Source: Pseudomonas svalbardensis (GTDB taxonomy: Bacteria > Pseudomonadota > Gammaproteobacteria > Pseudomonadales > Pseudomonadaceae). From it: 64,000 nucleotides of DNA. The notes beneath the pieces are model-generated. The model was not told the DNA's origin. It did not search any database and saw only the letters and a list, made by a program, of their open reading frames with translations. The stretch covers positions 6,099,001-6,163,000 of the forward strand of contig NZ_CP125619.1 of the NCBI RefSeq assembly GCF_030053115.1, written 5' to 3'. The translations under genes were made by a program, and so were the position numbers. Below, one piece after another: positions 29,517-39,161 of this stretch (within the stretch, counting starts at the first letter, position 1; each line of letters starts with the position of its first letter).

Positions 29517-29750
29517 TTAGATCTTGCCAGCTTTGCGGATTTCGGCCAGCACGACAGTGATGCCACGCTTGTCGATGATACGCATGCCTTTGGCAGATAC
29601 GCGCAGACGCACGAAACGTTTCTCTTCTTCAACCCAGAAGCGGTGATGCTGCAGGTTCGGCAGGAAACGACGACGGGTTTTGTTGTTTGCGTGGGAAATG
29701 TTATTCCCAGTCACCGGACCCTTACCGGTAACTTGACATACTCTCGACAT
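29517..29750 (-). CDS. rpmB: 50S ribosomal protein L28
   Basis: A 77-residue ribosomal protein. It starts [20 protein letters not shown] and contains [20 protein letters not shown], typical of L28. It is first in the rpmB-rpmG operon. The leader (29751 to about 29890) contains a hairpin CCAACCC-N5-GGGTTGG at 29776-29794 close to the start codon, as well as GGCGCC-A-GGCGCC at about 29817-29829. These may affect translation. Confidence 0.97.
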   Translation of the reverse strand: MSRVCQVTGKGPVTGNNISHANNKTRRRFLPNLQHHRFWVEEEKRFVRLRVSAKGMRIIDKRGITVVLAEIRKAGKI

Positions 29751-29898
29751 GCCTCAGCCCTCTAAAACCACATGCCCAACCCGGCATGGGTTGGCCGCTT
29801 AATCTCTCAGTCATTTGGCGCCAGGCGCCGCGTTTCTTTAGAGGTCTTACCGGCTACACCTACAGTGAAGGAACCGGGCCCCTAGAAAAGAGCGCTGC

Positions 29899-29927
29899 TT
29901 TATACCAGAAAGACCACAGTGCAACAA
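29899..29927 (-). promoter_or_regulatory. rpmB: Probable sigma-70 promoter of rpmB-rpmG
   Basis: On the minus strand, TTGTTG (29927-29922), a 17-base spacer and TATAAA (29904-29899). This gives a leader of roughly 140 bases. The rest of the 445-base gap 29751-30195 holds the leader hairpins, an AGCCC-N7-GGGCT hairpin at 29955-29971, and the upstream region of the peptide-binding protein. No gene was seen there. Confidence 0.6.
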
Positions 29928-30195
29928 CATTCGGTGTGCGATGAATTCACAAAAAGCCCATTTTCCGGGCTACGAGCGCCTTGGATAAAGGCTGTCGTCG
30001 ATGGCGACCGCTCGTCGCAGAGCATCGGCCAACACGCCAGTTTCAGGGTTTCCCAACCGTCGCACACACAAAACAGTCGCCTATAGTCGCCGCAAAATGA
30101 AAAAGGGGATAGTCATTTACAAAAGAGCCCACTAGGGTAAGCCTTTTCCAGACTGCACTTGCAGATGGGCCTTCGATCTGTAAAGGAATCCGACC

Positions 30196-31782
30196 ATGCG
30201 CCTCGCTGCCCTACCGCTGTTGCTCGCCCCGCTCCTACTGAGCCCGCTGGCCCATGCCGCCGCCCTGAGCGTCTGCACCGAGGCCAGCCCGGAAGGGTTC
30301 GACGTGGTGCAATACAACTCGCTGACCACCACCAACGCCTCGGCCGACGTGTTGATGAACCGTCTGGTGGACTTCGACACCGCCAGCGGCAAAGTGGTCG
30401 CCAGCCTTGCCGACAGCTGGGAAGTCACGCCCGACGGCCTGACCTATGTCTTCAAATTGCATCCGCAGGTGAAGTTTCACCGCACCGAGTATTTCAGCCC
30501 ATCGCGCGACATGACCGCCGAAGACGTGAAGTTCAGCTTCGACCGCATGCTCGACCCGGCAAACCCTTGGCACAAGGTCGCCCAAAGCGGCTTCCCACAC
30601 GCCCAGTCGATGCAGCTGCCGGCGCTGATCAAGAAGATCGACGCGCTGGACCCGCTGACTGTGCGCTTCACCCTCGATCACCCGGACTCGACCTTCCTCC
30701 CGACGCTGAGCATGGGCTTCGCCTCGATCTACTCCGCCGAATATGCCGACAAACTGCTGAAGGCCGGCACCCCGGAGAAGCTCAACAGCCAGCCAATCGG
30801 CAGCGGGCCGTTCATCTTCACGCGCTTCCAGAAAGACGCCTCGATCCGCTACAAGGCCAATCCGGATTACTTCCGTGGCAAGCCTTCGGTGGACCCGCTG
30901 ATCTTCGCCATCACGCCGGATGCCAATGTCCGCTTGCAGAAATTGCGCCGCAACGAGTGCCAGATCGCCCTGTCGCCCAAGCCTCTGGACGTACAGGCTG
31001 CGCTGAAAGAACCGACCCTGAAAGTGGAAAAGACTGACGCCTTCATGACCGCGTTCGTCGGCATCAACAGCCAGCATCCGCCGCTGGACAAGCCTGAAGT
31101 GCGCCAGGCGATCAACCTCGCGTTCGACAAGGCCAACTACGTCAAAGCCGTGTTCGAAGACACCGCCGAACCTGCCAACGGTCCATACCCGCCGAACACC
31201 TGGAGCTATGCCAAAGGCCTGCCGGGTTATCCGCATGACGTCGAAAAAGCCAAAGCACTCATGGCGAAGGCCGGGCTCAAGGACGGTTTCCAGACCACCA
31301 TCTGGACCCGACCTTCTGGCAGTCTGCTCAACCCGAACCCGAGCCTCAGCGCTCAAATGCTGCAATCGGACCTCGCGGAAATCGGCATCCAGGCCGAGAT
31401 TCGGGTGATCGAATGGGGCGAACTGATTCGCCGCGCCAAGGCCGGTGAACACGACCTGCTGTTCATGGGCTGGGCCGGCGACAACGGAGACCCGGACAAC
31501 TTCCTCACGCCGCAGTTTTCCTGCGCCGCGGTCAAGTCCGGCACCAACTTCGCCCGCTACTGCAACCAGGACCTGGACAAGCTGATCAGCGCCGGCAAGA
31601 CAACCGGCGAGCAAGGTGTGCGTACCAAACTCTACGAACAGGCCCAGGCACAGATCCAGCAGCAGGCGCTGTGGCTGCCGCTGGCCCACCCGACCGCCTT
31701 CGCGCTGACGCGCAAGGACGTTGAGGGCTATCAAGTGAGCCCGTTTGGTCGTCAGGATTACTCGAAGGTCATCCTCAAATAA
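30196..31782 (+). CDS. Peptide ABC transporter substrate-binding protein (DppA-like)
   Basis: A 528-residue periplasmic solute-binding protein of the SBP_bac_5 family. The signal peptide MRLAALPLLLAPLLLSPLAH is followed by a mature part opening with ALSVCTEASPEGFDVVQYNS, close to DppA. Other family features are LADSWEVTPDGLTYVFKLHP and GWAGDNGDPDNFLTPQFSC. No permease or ATPase genes lie beside it, so it must share a transporter encoded elsewhere. P. aeruginosa PA5317 has the same position after rpmB. Confidence 0.93.
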   Translation: MRLAALPLLLAPLLLSPLAHAAALSVCTEASPEGFDVVQYNSLTTTNASADVLMNRLVDFDTASGKVVASLADSWEVTPDGLTYVFKLHPQVKFHRTEYFSPSRDMTAEDVKFSFDRMLDPANPWHKVAQSGFPHAQSMQLPALIKKIDALDPLTVRFTLDHPDSTFLPTLSMGFASIYSAEYADKLLKAGTPEKLNSQPIGSGPFIFTRFQKDASIRYKANPDYFRGKPSVDPLIFAITPDANVRLQKLRRNECQIALSPKPLDVQAALKEPTLKVEKTDAFMTAFVGINSQHPPLDKPEVRQAINLAFDKANYVKAVFEDTAEPANGPYPPNTWSYAKGLPGYPHDVEKAKALMAKAGLKDGFQTTIWTRPSGSLLNPNPSLSAQMLQSDLAEIGIQAEIRVIEWGELIRRAKAGEHDLLFMGWAGDNGDPDNFLTPQFSCAAVKSGTNFARYCNQDLDKLISAGKTTGEQGVRTKLYEQAQAQIQQQALWLPLAHPTAFALTRKDVEGYQVSPFGRQDYSKVILK

Positions 31783-31802
31783 TTCGCCCCGACGCATTAC
31801 CT

Positions 31803-31890
31803 GTGGGAGCGAGCCTGCTCGCGAAAGCGTCCATTCAGTCACTGAATAGGTTGACTGACACGACGCCTTCGCGAGCAGGCTCGCTCCCAC
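31803..31890. repeat. REPIN, 88 bp
   Basis: Same ends and length as the other copies. Its centre differs (CATTCAGTCACTGAATAGG). It lies between the convergent ends of the peptide-binding protein gene and radC. Confidence 0.93.
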
Positions 31891-31920
31891 AAGGGACTCA
31901 CTTAATTCCGAAAACCTCGT

Positions 31921-32595
31921 TCACATCCACCCGTACTCGGCCATGGACAGCGGATCGCCGTCACCGATGATGAAATGGTCGAGCACCCGCACATCGATCA
32001 GGTCCAGCGCCTCTTGCAGGCGCTTGGTCAGCACTCGATCGGCTTGACTGGGGTTGGTATTACCCGACGGATGGTTATGACAGAGGATCAACGCTGCGGC
32101 GTTGTGGGCCAACGCGCGTTTAACCACTTGTCTCGGATAGACACTAGTGCTGTCGATGGATCCGCGAAACAGCACTTCAAAGGTCAGCACTTGATGCCTG
32201 GAATCCAAAAACAGACAGCCGAACACCTCGTGAGGCTCGTGGCGCAGCATCGACTTCAAGTAATCACGAACCGCCTGCGGATTTTCCAGTGCCGACTTTT
32301 GGCGCGCACGTTCGGCTAGATGCCGCCGGCTCATTTCCTGGACCGCTTGCAACTGAGCGAATTTCGCTGGTCCGAGCCCTAATTGTCTGCTGAATGCTTC
32401 CTGATCGGCCTCGAGCAGCGCGCGCAGGCTGCCAAACTGATTCAACAGGTGTCGCGCCAGATCTACCGCGCTTTTACCCGACACGCCGGTTCGTAAAAAA
32501 ATCGCCAGCAGTTCGGCGTCTGAAAGGCTCCCCGAGCCCAACTCAAGCAACCTCTCCCGCGGCCGTTCCGCCGCTGGCCAATCGCGAATACTCAT
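31921..32595 (-). CDS. radC: RadC family JAB/MPN-domain protein
   Basis: A 224-residue protein. It has an N-terminal helix-hairpin-helix-like part ([19 protein letters not shown], then [20 protein letters not shown]) and a C-terminal JAB domain with the metal-binding motif [19 protein letters not shown] before ATG 32595 sets the start, and the longer frame running toward coaBC is rejected. Its role is unclear, as the name comes from an old DNA-repair assignment that was later withdrawn. It is divergent from coaBC. Confidence 0.93.
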   Translation of the reverse strand: MSIRDWPAAERPRERLLELGSGSLSDAELLAIFLRTGVSGKSAVDLARHLLNQFGSLRALLEADQEAFSRQLGLGPAKFAQLQAVQEMSRRHLAERARQKSALENPQAVRDYLKSMLRHEPHEVFGCLFLDSRHQVLTFEVLFRGSIDSTSVYPRQVVKRALAHNAAALILCHNHPSGNTNPSQADRVLTKRLQEALDLIDVRVLDHFIIGDGDPLSMAEYGWM

Positions 32596-32731
32596 AGCAC
32601 CTCCCTGGTCTGTGGGCGCCGCTGTTCCGTAGCGGTCGCTGTGATATCGTAGCCCATCTTTTTTGCTGGCGATTTCATCCCTGGGGAGGGGGTCTCGCCA
32701 TGCAGTCATCAACGAAATGAAAGGCAGACCT

Positions 32732-33940
32732 ATGCAGCGGCTGTATCGGAAACGCATCGTTCTGGGCGTCGGCGGCGGCATCGCTGCCTACAAGAGCGCT
32801 GACCTGGTTCGCCGCCTGATCGACCAGGGCGCCGAAGTGCGCGTGGTCATGACCCGCGGCGGCAGCGAGTTCATCACACCGTTGACCATGCAGGCCCTGT
32901 CCGGGCATCCGGTCCACCTCGACTTGCTCGACCCGGCGGCCGAAGCTGCCATGGGCCACATCGAGCTGGCCAAATGGGCCGACCTGGTGCTGATCGCCCC
33001 CGCCACCGCGGACCTCATTGCCCGCCTGGCCCAAGGCATTGCCGACGACCTGCTGACCACACTGGTGCTGGCCACCGACGCCGTGGTCGCCGTTGCCCCG
33101 GCGATGAACCAGGCCATGTGGCGCGACCCGGCCACCCAGGCCAACCTGCAAACCCTCGAAAGCCGCGGCCTGAAAACCTTCGGCCCAGCCTCCGGCAGCC
33201 AGGCCTGCGGCGACGTCGGCATGGGCCGCATGCTCGAAGCCACCGACCTCGCCCAGTGCGCGGCGGACTGCTTCCAGCGTCAGGCGCTGACTGGCAAACA
33301 CGTGCTGATCACCGCTGGCCCGACCCAGGAAAACATCGACCCGGTGCGCTACATCACCAACCACAGCTCCGGAAAGATGGGCTTTGCCCTGGCCGAAGCC
33401 GCGGTGGAAGCCGGCGCCCGCGTAACGCTGATCACCGGCCCGGTGCACCTGCCGACCCCGGATCGCGTCACGCGCATCGACGTGGTCAGCGCCCGCGACA
33501 TGCTCGCCGCTTGTGAAGCCGCGATCCCTTGCGACCTGTTCATCGCCTCGGCAGCGGTCGCGGACTACCGTCCGGAAGTCGTCGCCCCACAGAAACTCAA
33601 GAAAGACCCTACGAACGGCGACGGCTTGTTGCTACAGATGGTCCGTAACCCGGACATTCTGGCCACCATTGCCACACGCCCCGACCGTCCGTTCAGTGTC
33701 GGGTTCGCCGCCGAAACCGAGCACCTGCTCGATTACGCTGCCCGCAAGTTGAAAGACAAGAACCTCGATTTGATCGTCGCCAACGACGTCGCCAACCCGA
33801 GCATTGGCTTCAACAGCGAAGAAAACGCCTGCAGCGTGATCGACCGCCAGCTACACGCCACACTTTTCGCCCAGACCAGCAAGAGCAAGATTGCTCGCCA
33901 GCTGATCACTTTTATCGCCGAACGTCTGAACCAGGTTTAA
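32732..33940 (+). CDS. coaBC: Bifunctional phosphopantothenoylcysteine decarboxylase/synthetase
   Basis: A 402-residue flavoprotein of coenzyme A synthesis. The N-terminal CoaC half carries [20 protein letters not shown] and the PAMNQAMW motif that binds the carboxylate. The C-terminal CoaB half carries [20 protein letters not shown] and the KLKKDP segment. ATG 32732 gives the standard length, and upstream in-frame codons overlap the radC promoter. It is followed five bases later by dut, as an operon. Confidence 0.95.
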   Translation: MQRLYRKRIVLGVGGGIAAYKSADLVRRLIDQGAEVRVVMTRGGSEFITPLTMQALSGHPVHLDLLDPAAEAAMGHIELAKWADLVLIAPATADLIARLAQGIADDLLTTLVLATDAVVAVAPAMNQAMWRDPATQANLQTLESRGLKTFGPASGSQACGDVGMGRMLEATDLAQCAADCFQRQALTGKHVLITAGPTQENIDPVRYITNHSSGKMGFALAEAAVEAGARVTLITGPVHLPTPDRVTRIDVVSARDMLAACEAAIPCDLFIASAAVADYRPEVVAPQKLKKDPTNGDGLLLQMVRNPDILATIATRPDRPFSVGFAAETEHLLDYAARKLKDKNLDLIVANDVANPSIGFNSEENACSVIDRQLHATLFAQTSKSKIARQLITFIAERLNQV

Positions 33941-33945
33941 TTTAC

Positions 33946-34401
33946 ATGCACACTTTGCAAGCCAAGATCCTCGACCCTCGCATCGGTACCGATTTCCCGC
34001 TGCCGCAGTACGCCACGCCAGGCTCCGCCGGCCTCGACCTGCGCGCCATGCTGGAAAAAGACACCGTCATCAAGCCGGGCGAAACCCTGCTGATTCCTAC
34101 CGGCCTGTCGGTGTACATCGGTGATCCAGGCCTGGCGGCGCTGATTCTGCCGCGCTCCGGCCTGGGCCATAAGCACGGCATCGTGCTGGGCAACCTGGTC
34201 GGCCTGATCGACTCTGATTATCAAGGACCGTTGATGGTGTCGTGCTGGAACCGTGGCCAGACCGAATTCACCATGGTCGTTGGCGAACGTTTGGCCCAGT
34301 TGGTGCTGGTACCGGTGGTTCAAGCGCATTTCGAGATGGTCGAAGAGTTCGTTGAAACCCAGCGCGGCACGGGCGGTTTCGGACATTCCGGCAGCCATTG
34401 A
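33946..34401 (+). CDS. dut: dUTP diphosphatase
   Basis: A 151-residue trimeric dUTPase that removes dUTP and supplies dUMP for thymidylate. The five family motifs are visible: [49 protein letters not shown] and the C-terminal [10 protein letters not shown]. It follows coaBC with five bases between stop and start, matching P. aeruginosa PA5320-PA5321. Confidence 0.97.
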   Translation: MHTLQAKILDPRIGTDFPLPQYATPGSAGLDLRAMLEKDTVIKPGETLLIPTGLSVYIGDPGLAALILPRSGLGHKHGIVLGNLVGLIDSDYQGPLMVSCWNRGQTEFTMVVGERLAQLVLVPVVQAHFEMVEEFVETQRGTGGFGHSGSH

Positions 34402-34408
34402 TGACTTT

Positions 34409-34447
34409 GTGGGAGCAGCCGGTCGACGCTCGATTGCTCGCTCCCAC
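34409..34447. repeat. Single short REP-like hairpin
   Basis: GTGGGAGCAGCC at one end and GCTCGCTCCCAC at the other flank a short middle containing GGTCGACGCTCGATT. It looks like a collapsed or single REP element just after dut. Confidence 0.65.
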
Positions 34448-34558
34448 AGGTTTTGCACTGAATTGCACAGGCGTCATCTGGAAGGTTTATCACTGAAAAT
34501 CAAGTCATTGGCCGTTCCATTACACGCTGATGTCGGGGTCATGGCCTTTACACACCAC

Positions 34559-34585
34559 GAACTCTCAGTGGAAAACGCCGTCATA
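34559..34585 (+). promoter_or_regulatory. algC: Possible AlgU-type promoter before algC
   Basis: GAACTC, a 16-base spacer, then TCATA. This resembles the envelope-stress sigma pattern GAACTT-N16/17-TCTGA but with mismatches in both boxes. In P. aeruginosa algC is known to be AlgU controlled, which is the reason to flag it. Confidence 0.3.
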
Positions 34586-34658
34586 CCCTTCAGTTTGAGC
34601 CGGCCGACGAGTTCTTCGCGGCAGGTCCAGCCACTTTCGAGATGGAGCATTTCTACAG

Positions 34659-36056
34659 ATGAGCACCCCAGCCCAAGTCGCACCCAAGTTCCCCGACAGC
34701 ATCTTCCGCGCCTACGATATTCGCGGCACCGTCCCGGAATTCTTGAACGCTGAAACCGCTTATTGGCTCGGTCGCGCCATCGGCTCCCAGAGCCTGGCCC
34801 AGGACGAACCGAACGTGTCCGTCGGCCGCGACGGTCGCTTGTCCGGTCCAGAACTGGTCGAACAACTGATCAAAGGCCTCGCCGACAGCGGTTGCCACGT
34901 CAGCGACGTCGGCCTGGTGCCAACGCCTGCGCTGTACTACGCCGCCAACGTCTTGGCCGGCAAATCCGGCGTAATGCTCACCGGCAGCCACAACCCGTCG
35001 AACTACAACGGCTTCAAGATCGTCATCGCTGGCGACACCCTGGCCAACGAACAGATCCAGGCCCTGCACGAACGCCTCAAGACCAACAACCTGAGCAGCG
35101 GCAAGGGCAGCATCACCCAGGTCGAGATCCTCGACCGCTACAACACCGAAATCGTTCAGGACATCAAACTCGCCCGCCGCATGAAGGTGGTGGTCGACTG
35201 CGGTAACGGCGCCGCCGGCGTGATCGCCCCGCAACTGATCGAAGCACTGAACTGCGAAGTCATCCCGCTGTTCTGTGACGTCGACGGCAACTTCCCGAAT
35301 CACCACCCGGACCCAGGCAAGCCTGAAAACCTCGTGGACCTGATCGCCAAGGTCAAGGAAACCAACGCTGACCTGGGCCTGGCCTTCGACGGCGACGGCG
35401 ACCGCGTCGGCGTGGTAACTAACACCGGCAGCATCGTTTACCCGGACCGCCTGCTGATGCTGTTCGCCCGTGACGTGCTGGCGCGCAATGCTGACGCGCA
35501 GATCATCTTCGACGTCAAATGCACCCGTCGCCTGACGCCGCTGATCAAGGAATACGGCGGCCGTCCGCTAATGTGGAAGACCGGTCACTCGTTGATCAAA
35601 AAGAAAATGAAACAAACCGGTGCCCTGCTGGCCGGCGAAATGAGCGGCCACATCTTCTTCAAGGAGCGCTGGTTCGGTTTCGACGACGGCATTTACAGCG
35701 CCGCGCGTCTGCTAGAGATCCTCAGCAAAGAGAAATCCGCCGCGGAAGAGCTGTTTGCGACCTTCCCGAACGATATTTCTACGCCGGAAATCAATATCCA
35801 TGTGACCGAAGAGAGCAAATTCAGCATCATTGATGCATTGCACGACGCGAAGTGGGGCGAAGGCGCCGACCTGACCACCATTGACGGCGTGCGAGTCGAC
35901 TACGCCAAAGGCTGGGGCCTGGTTCGCGCGTCCAACACCACACCGGTGCTGGTGCTGCGCTTCGAGGCCGATGACGAGGCGGAATTGCAGCGCATCAAAG
36001 ACGTGTTCAAAATCCAGTTGAAGCGTGTTGCACCTGATCTCCAATTACCGTTTTGA
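34659..36056 (+). CDS. algC: Phosphomannomutase/phosphoglucomutase AlgC
   Basis: A 465-residue alpha-D-phosphohexomutase that feeds alginate, LPS core, rhamnolipid and Psl-type sugars. The phosphoserine loop GVMLTGSHNPSNYNGFK is at about residues 103-119. The metal-binding loop DGDGDRVGVV, the sugar loop GEMSGHIFF and the C-terminal phosphate loop VRASNTTPVLVLRFEA are all present. Length matches AlgC. argB follows 25 bases later in the same direction. Confidence 0.96.
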   Translation: MSTPAQVAPKFPDSIFRAYDIRGTVPEFLNAETAYWLGRAIGSQSLAQDEPNVSVGRDGRLSGPELVEQLIKGLADSGCHVSDVGLVPTPALYYAANVLAGKSGVMLTGSHNPSNYNGFKIVIAGDTLANEQIQALHERLKTNNLSSGKGSITQVEILDRYNTEIVQDIKLARRMKVVVDCGNGAAGVIAPQLIEALNCEVIPLFCDVDGNFPNHHPDPGKPENLVDLIAKVKETNADLGLAFDGDGDRVGVVTNTGSIVYPDRLLMLFARDVLARNADAQIIFDVKCTRRLTPLIKEYGGRPLMWKTGHSLIKKKMKQTGALLAGEMSGHIFFKERWFGFDDGIYSAARLLEILSKEKSAAEELFATFPNDISTPEINIHVTEESKFSIIDALHDAKWGEGADLTTIDGVRVDYAKGWGLVRASNTTPVLVLRFEADDEAELQRIKDVFKIQLKRVAPDLQLPF

Positions 36057-36081
36057 TCTTCTGAAGTACCCGGAGCCCTGA

Positions 36082-36987
<906 letters not shown>

Positions 36988-36998
36988 TCCAAAACCTT

Positions 36999-37089
36999 AA
37001 AAGATCGCAGTCAGCGGCAGCTCCTGTAACAGCGGAATTTCGGATGTACGAAAGACCTGTAGGAGCTGACGAAGTCTGCGATCTTTTTT
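36999..37089. terminator. Inverted-repeat element acting as probable argB terminator
   Basis: AAAAGATCGCAG at the left pairs with CTGCGATCTTTTTT at the right, with internal complementary segments CAGCTCCTG and TGTAGGAGCTG. It looks like an intergenic repeat related to the 17691 element, and the final T run makes it a likely terminator. Confidence 0.65.
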
Positions 37090-37189
37090 ATGCGCGCAGG
37101 AAATGTCCGACCTGAATCAGCGAAACGTCCGACATCGTAAAGGAATCAATCTGCATAGGATCGTCCCTGTACCCACAGGAGATCTCACC

Positions 37190-37402
37190 ATGCAAAAAGT
37201 TTACGCACCCAATGGAAGCGACGTATCCGCAGGCACCTACGAATGCGCCGACTGCGGCTACGAATACTCCAACCAATCGAAAAAATCCTTGCCTCCTTGT
37301 CCTCAGCGCCTGGATTCAGTGCACGTACAAAACGGCTGGAAAATCCTCACGGGCCAAGGGGACGCAGAGGAAGATCCTTACCCAAAGAAGTCCGGCAAGT
37401 GA
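37190..37402 (+). CDS. Small zinc-ribbon-like protein
   Basis: A 70-residue cytosolic protein. CAGGAGA before ATG 37190 fixes the start. A ribbon-like knuckle is visible (YECADCGYEYSNQSKKSLPP then CPQR), but the second knuckle has a single cysteine where a CPxC pair would be expected. The C-terminus GWKILTGQGDAEEDPYPKKS is acidic then basic. It is first in a three-gene run between argB and pyrE with the next gene 17 bases on. Function unknown. Confidence 0.75.
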   Translation: MQKVYAPNGSDVSAGTYECADCGYEYSNQSKKSLPPCPQRLDSVHVQNGWKILTGQGDAEEDPYPKKSGK

Positions 37403-37419
37403 TCACGGGGGGCTGAGCC

Positions 37420-37992
37420 ATGCAGATCTCGTTCACGATCGACGCCCAGGCTTTCGAGCTGGAGCAAAAGGAACCGGTCAAAAAGACGTTGAGGATTTCC
37501 GACAACGAAATTGCCCACGCGCTACAGCGAATAGCCAAAGCGAGTCTGACCGAATACTTGAAAATGCTAGTTGAAGGCGGCATGCCCAGCAGAGCGGATG
37601 AGGCCAAGCAGGATCGATTGCTGTATCTGATTCAAAGCTACTTCGGGCAAACGCTGCCGACCGAATCGCAGATATCAACGATCTTTCAACTGACCCAGAG
37701 CCAAAGCAAAACGCTCCTGAAGAACACCGTCTCGCGGTTTCGTAACCAACTCGACGACATCCTGCACAACAGCATGCGGGCCGTGATCGAAACCGCAGAC
37801 CATGCGCAGACGGTTTACCTGGTGGTCATCAGCTCCGACGTCATTCGTGATGAACTGAACATGCTGATCACCCAGAACGAGCCGACCTTCAAACCCATCA
37901 CCAAACGCAAAGGCAGCGCCGGGCTGTTCGAAATCAGCGAAGACTCACACGACTTGCTGTGCAGAACGCTGGGGCTGAATGCCGTTCAGTGA
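37420..37992 (+). CDS. Unrecognised 190-residue cytosolic protein
   Basis: I do not recognise this family. A GGGGGG-type Shine-Dalgarno sequence precedes the ATG. The N-terminal part is mixed beta/alpha. Residues about 85-115 (LPTESQISTIFQLTQSQSKT) could form a helix-turn-helix. The C-terminal part has a hydrophobic strand TVYLVVISSDVIRDEL followed by helical residues. No signal peptide or membrane segment is present. Its last 14 bases overlap the start of the next gene, so the two are likely co-translated and functionally linked. Confidence 0.7.
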   Translation: MQISFTIDAQAFELEQKEPVKKTLRISDNEIAHALQRIAKASLTEYLKMLVEGGMPSRADEAKQDRLLYLIQSYFGQTLPTESQISTIFQLTQSQSKTLLKNTVSRFRNQLDDILHNSMRAVIETADHAQTVYLVVISSDVIRDELNMLITQNEPTFKPITKRKGSAGLFEISEDSHDLLCRTLGLNAVQ

Positions 37993-38362
37993 CATTGTTG
38001 CGGTCAGCGGTTTGCTGCTGACCCTGACCACTTTCATGTTCAACCTGGCGTGGCCGAGGCTGCATGAAGCACTGGAGCTGGATGAAAGCCAATCTGGCCC
38101 GCTCGCCAGAAAACGTAGCCGAAAAAAGGTAACGAACGTTTTGTTCGCCTGCGCCCTTCCACTGACGAGCGCCTTCATGGCGCTGTTTTACGTCAACTTG
38201 CCTGCCGCTGTGAAAATCATGGGCAGCAGCACGCTGGATCTTTGGGACTTTGACGTGGATCGCACACTTTACGTGATGGTTGTGTTTGCACTGATGGTGT
38301 TTGCGCTGTTCAACCTCGGGGTGGCGCTAAAGCTGATAGGAAAATGGCGAAGGCTTCGCTGA
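37979..38362 (+). CDS. Unrecognised small membrane protein
   Basis: A 127-residue protein with three predicted membrane helices: near residues 3-25 (DIVAVSGLLLTLTTFMFNLA), 55-80 (ALPLTSAFMALFYVNLPAAV) and 95-120 (LYVMVVFALMVFALFNLGVA). A basic cytosolic loop (ARKRSRKKV) separates the first two. Its start lies inside the previous gene by 14 bases. A strong terminator follows, so the run at 37190-38362 looks like one transcription unit. No family recognised. Confidence 0.7.
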   Translation: MPFSDIVAVSGLLLTLTTFMFNLAWPRLHEALELDESQSGPLARKRSRKKVTNVLFACALPLTSAFMALFYVNLPAAVKIMGSSTLDLWDFDVDRTLYVMVVFALMVFALFNLGVALKLIGKWRRLR

Positions 38363-38370
38363 CGGCAAAA

Positions 38371-38408
38371 AAAGACCCCGCTCAGGCCGACTAAGCGGGG
38401 TCTTTTTT
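38371..38408. terminator. Bidirectional rho-independent terminator
   Basis: Stem GACCCCGCT / AGCGGGGTC with an 11-base loop, A run on the left and T run on the right. It lies between the convergent islet and pyrE. Confidence 0.92.
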
Positions 38409-38434
38409 GCCTACACAAACCTGTGGGATTATGG

Positions 38435-39079
38435 TCAGACGCCAAACTGCGCGCGGTAGGCTTCAACCGCCGGCAGGTGTTGCTTGAGCTGCGGATCGTC
38501 AGCCAGGAACTCGAGCACCTGATTCAGCGAAACAATGCTGATCACCGGAATACCGAAGTCACGCTCCACTTCCTGGATGGCCGACAACTCGCCGTTGCCA
38601 CGCTCCTGACGGTTCAGGGCGATGAGCACGCCCGCAGCTTTGGCGCCGTCCTGGGAAGCAATAATCTGCATCACTTCGCGGATAGCAGTGCCAGCGGTGA
38701 TCACGTCGTCGATGATCAGCACGTCGCCGGTCAACGGTGCGCCGACCAGACTGCCGCCTTCGCCGTGAGCCTTGGCTTCCTTGCGGTTGAAGCACCATGG
38801 CAAATCACGGTCATGATGTTCTGCCAGGGCCACTGCGGTGGTCGCCGCCAAAGGGATGCCTTTGTAGGCCGGGCCGAACAGTACGTCGAACGAAATGCCG
38901 CTCTCGACGATGGCTGCCGCGTAGAAACGACCCAGCTGCGCAAGGGCCGAACCCGAGTTGAACAGGCCGGCATTGAAGAAGTAAGGACTGGTGCGTCCGG
39001 ACTTCAGGGTGAACTCGCCGAAGCGCAAAACGCCGCGATCGATGGCAAAACGAATGAAATCGCGCTGATACGCTTGCAT
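38435..39079 (-). CDS. pyrE: Orotate phosphoribosyltransferase
   Basis: A 214-residue enzyme of pyrimidine synthesis joining orotate and PRPP to give OMP. The PRPP loop [19 protein letters not shown] is at about residues 119-137. The N-terminal [15 protein letters not shown] and [10 protein letters not shown] flexible loop are also present. ATG 39079 (MQAYQRDF) is chosen over an upstream in-frame ATG because it gives the usual length. It is divergent from crc, as in P. aeruginosa PA5331-PA5332. Confidence 0.97.
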   Translation of the reverse strand: MQAYQRDFIRFAIDRGVLRFGEFTLKSGRTSPYFFNAGLFNSGSALAQLGRFYAAAIVESGISFDVLFGPAYKGIPLAATTAVALAEHHDRDLPWCFNRKEAKAHGEGGSLVGAPLTGDVLIIDDVITAGTAIREVMQIIASQDGAKAAGVLIALNRQERGNGELSAIQEVERDFGIPVISIVSLNQVLEFLADDPQLKQHLPAVEAYRAQFGV

Positions 39080-39161
39080 GAAAAAAACCCCAAATACCAC
39101 GGATTTAGCTAATTAGGTTGACGCCGTGTATCATACACGCACGCGATTTTTGGGGCCATTT

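Noticed and set aside
29931..30195. Possible small gene upstream of the peptide-binding protein
   Set aside because: Short frames here lack ribosome binding sites and family resemblance. Only a small hairpin and promoter-like AT stretches are seen.
30235..31890. 551-codon frame antisense to the peptide-binding protein gene
   Set aside because: It starts in a REPIN and mirrors the codons of the real gene, with no Shine-Dalgarno sequence and no recognisable domain.
37103..37189. N-terminal extension of the zinc-ribbon-like protein
   Set aside because: The extension falls in the repeat/leader region, and a good AGGAGA precedes the internal ATG at 37190.
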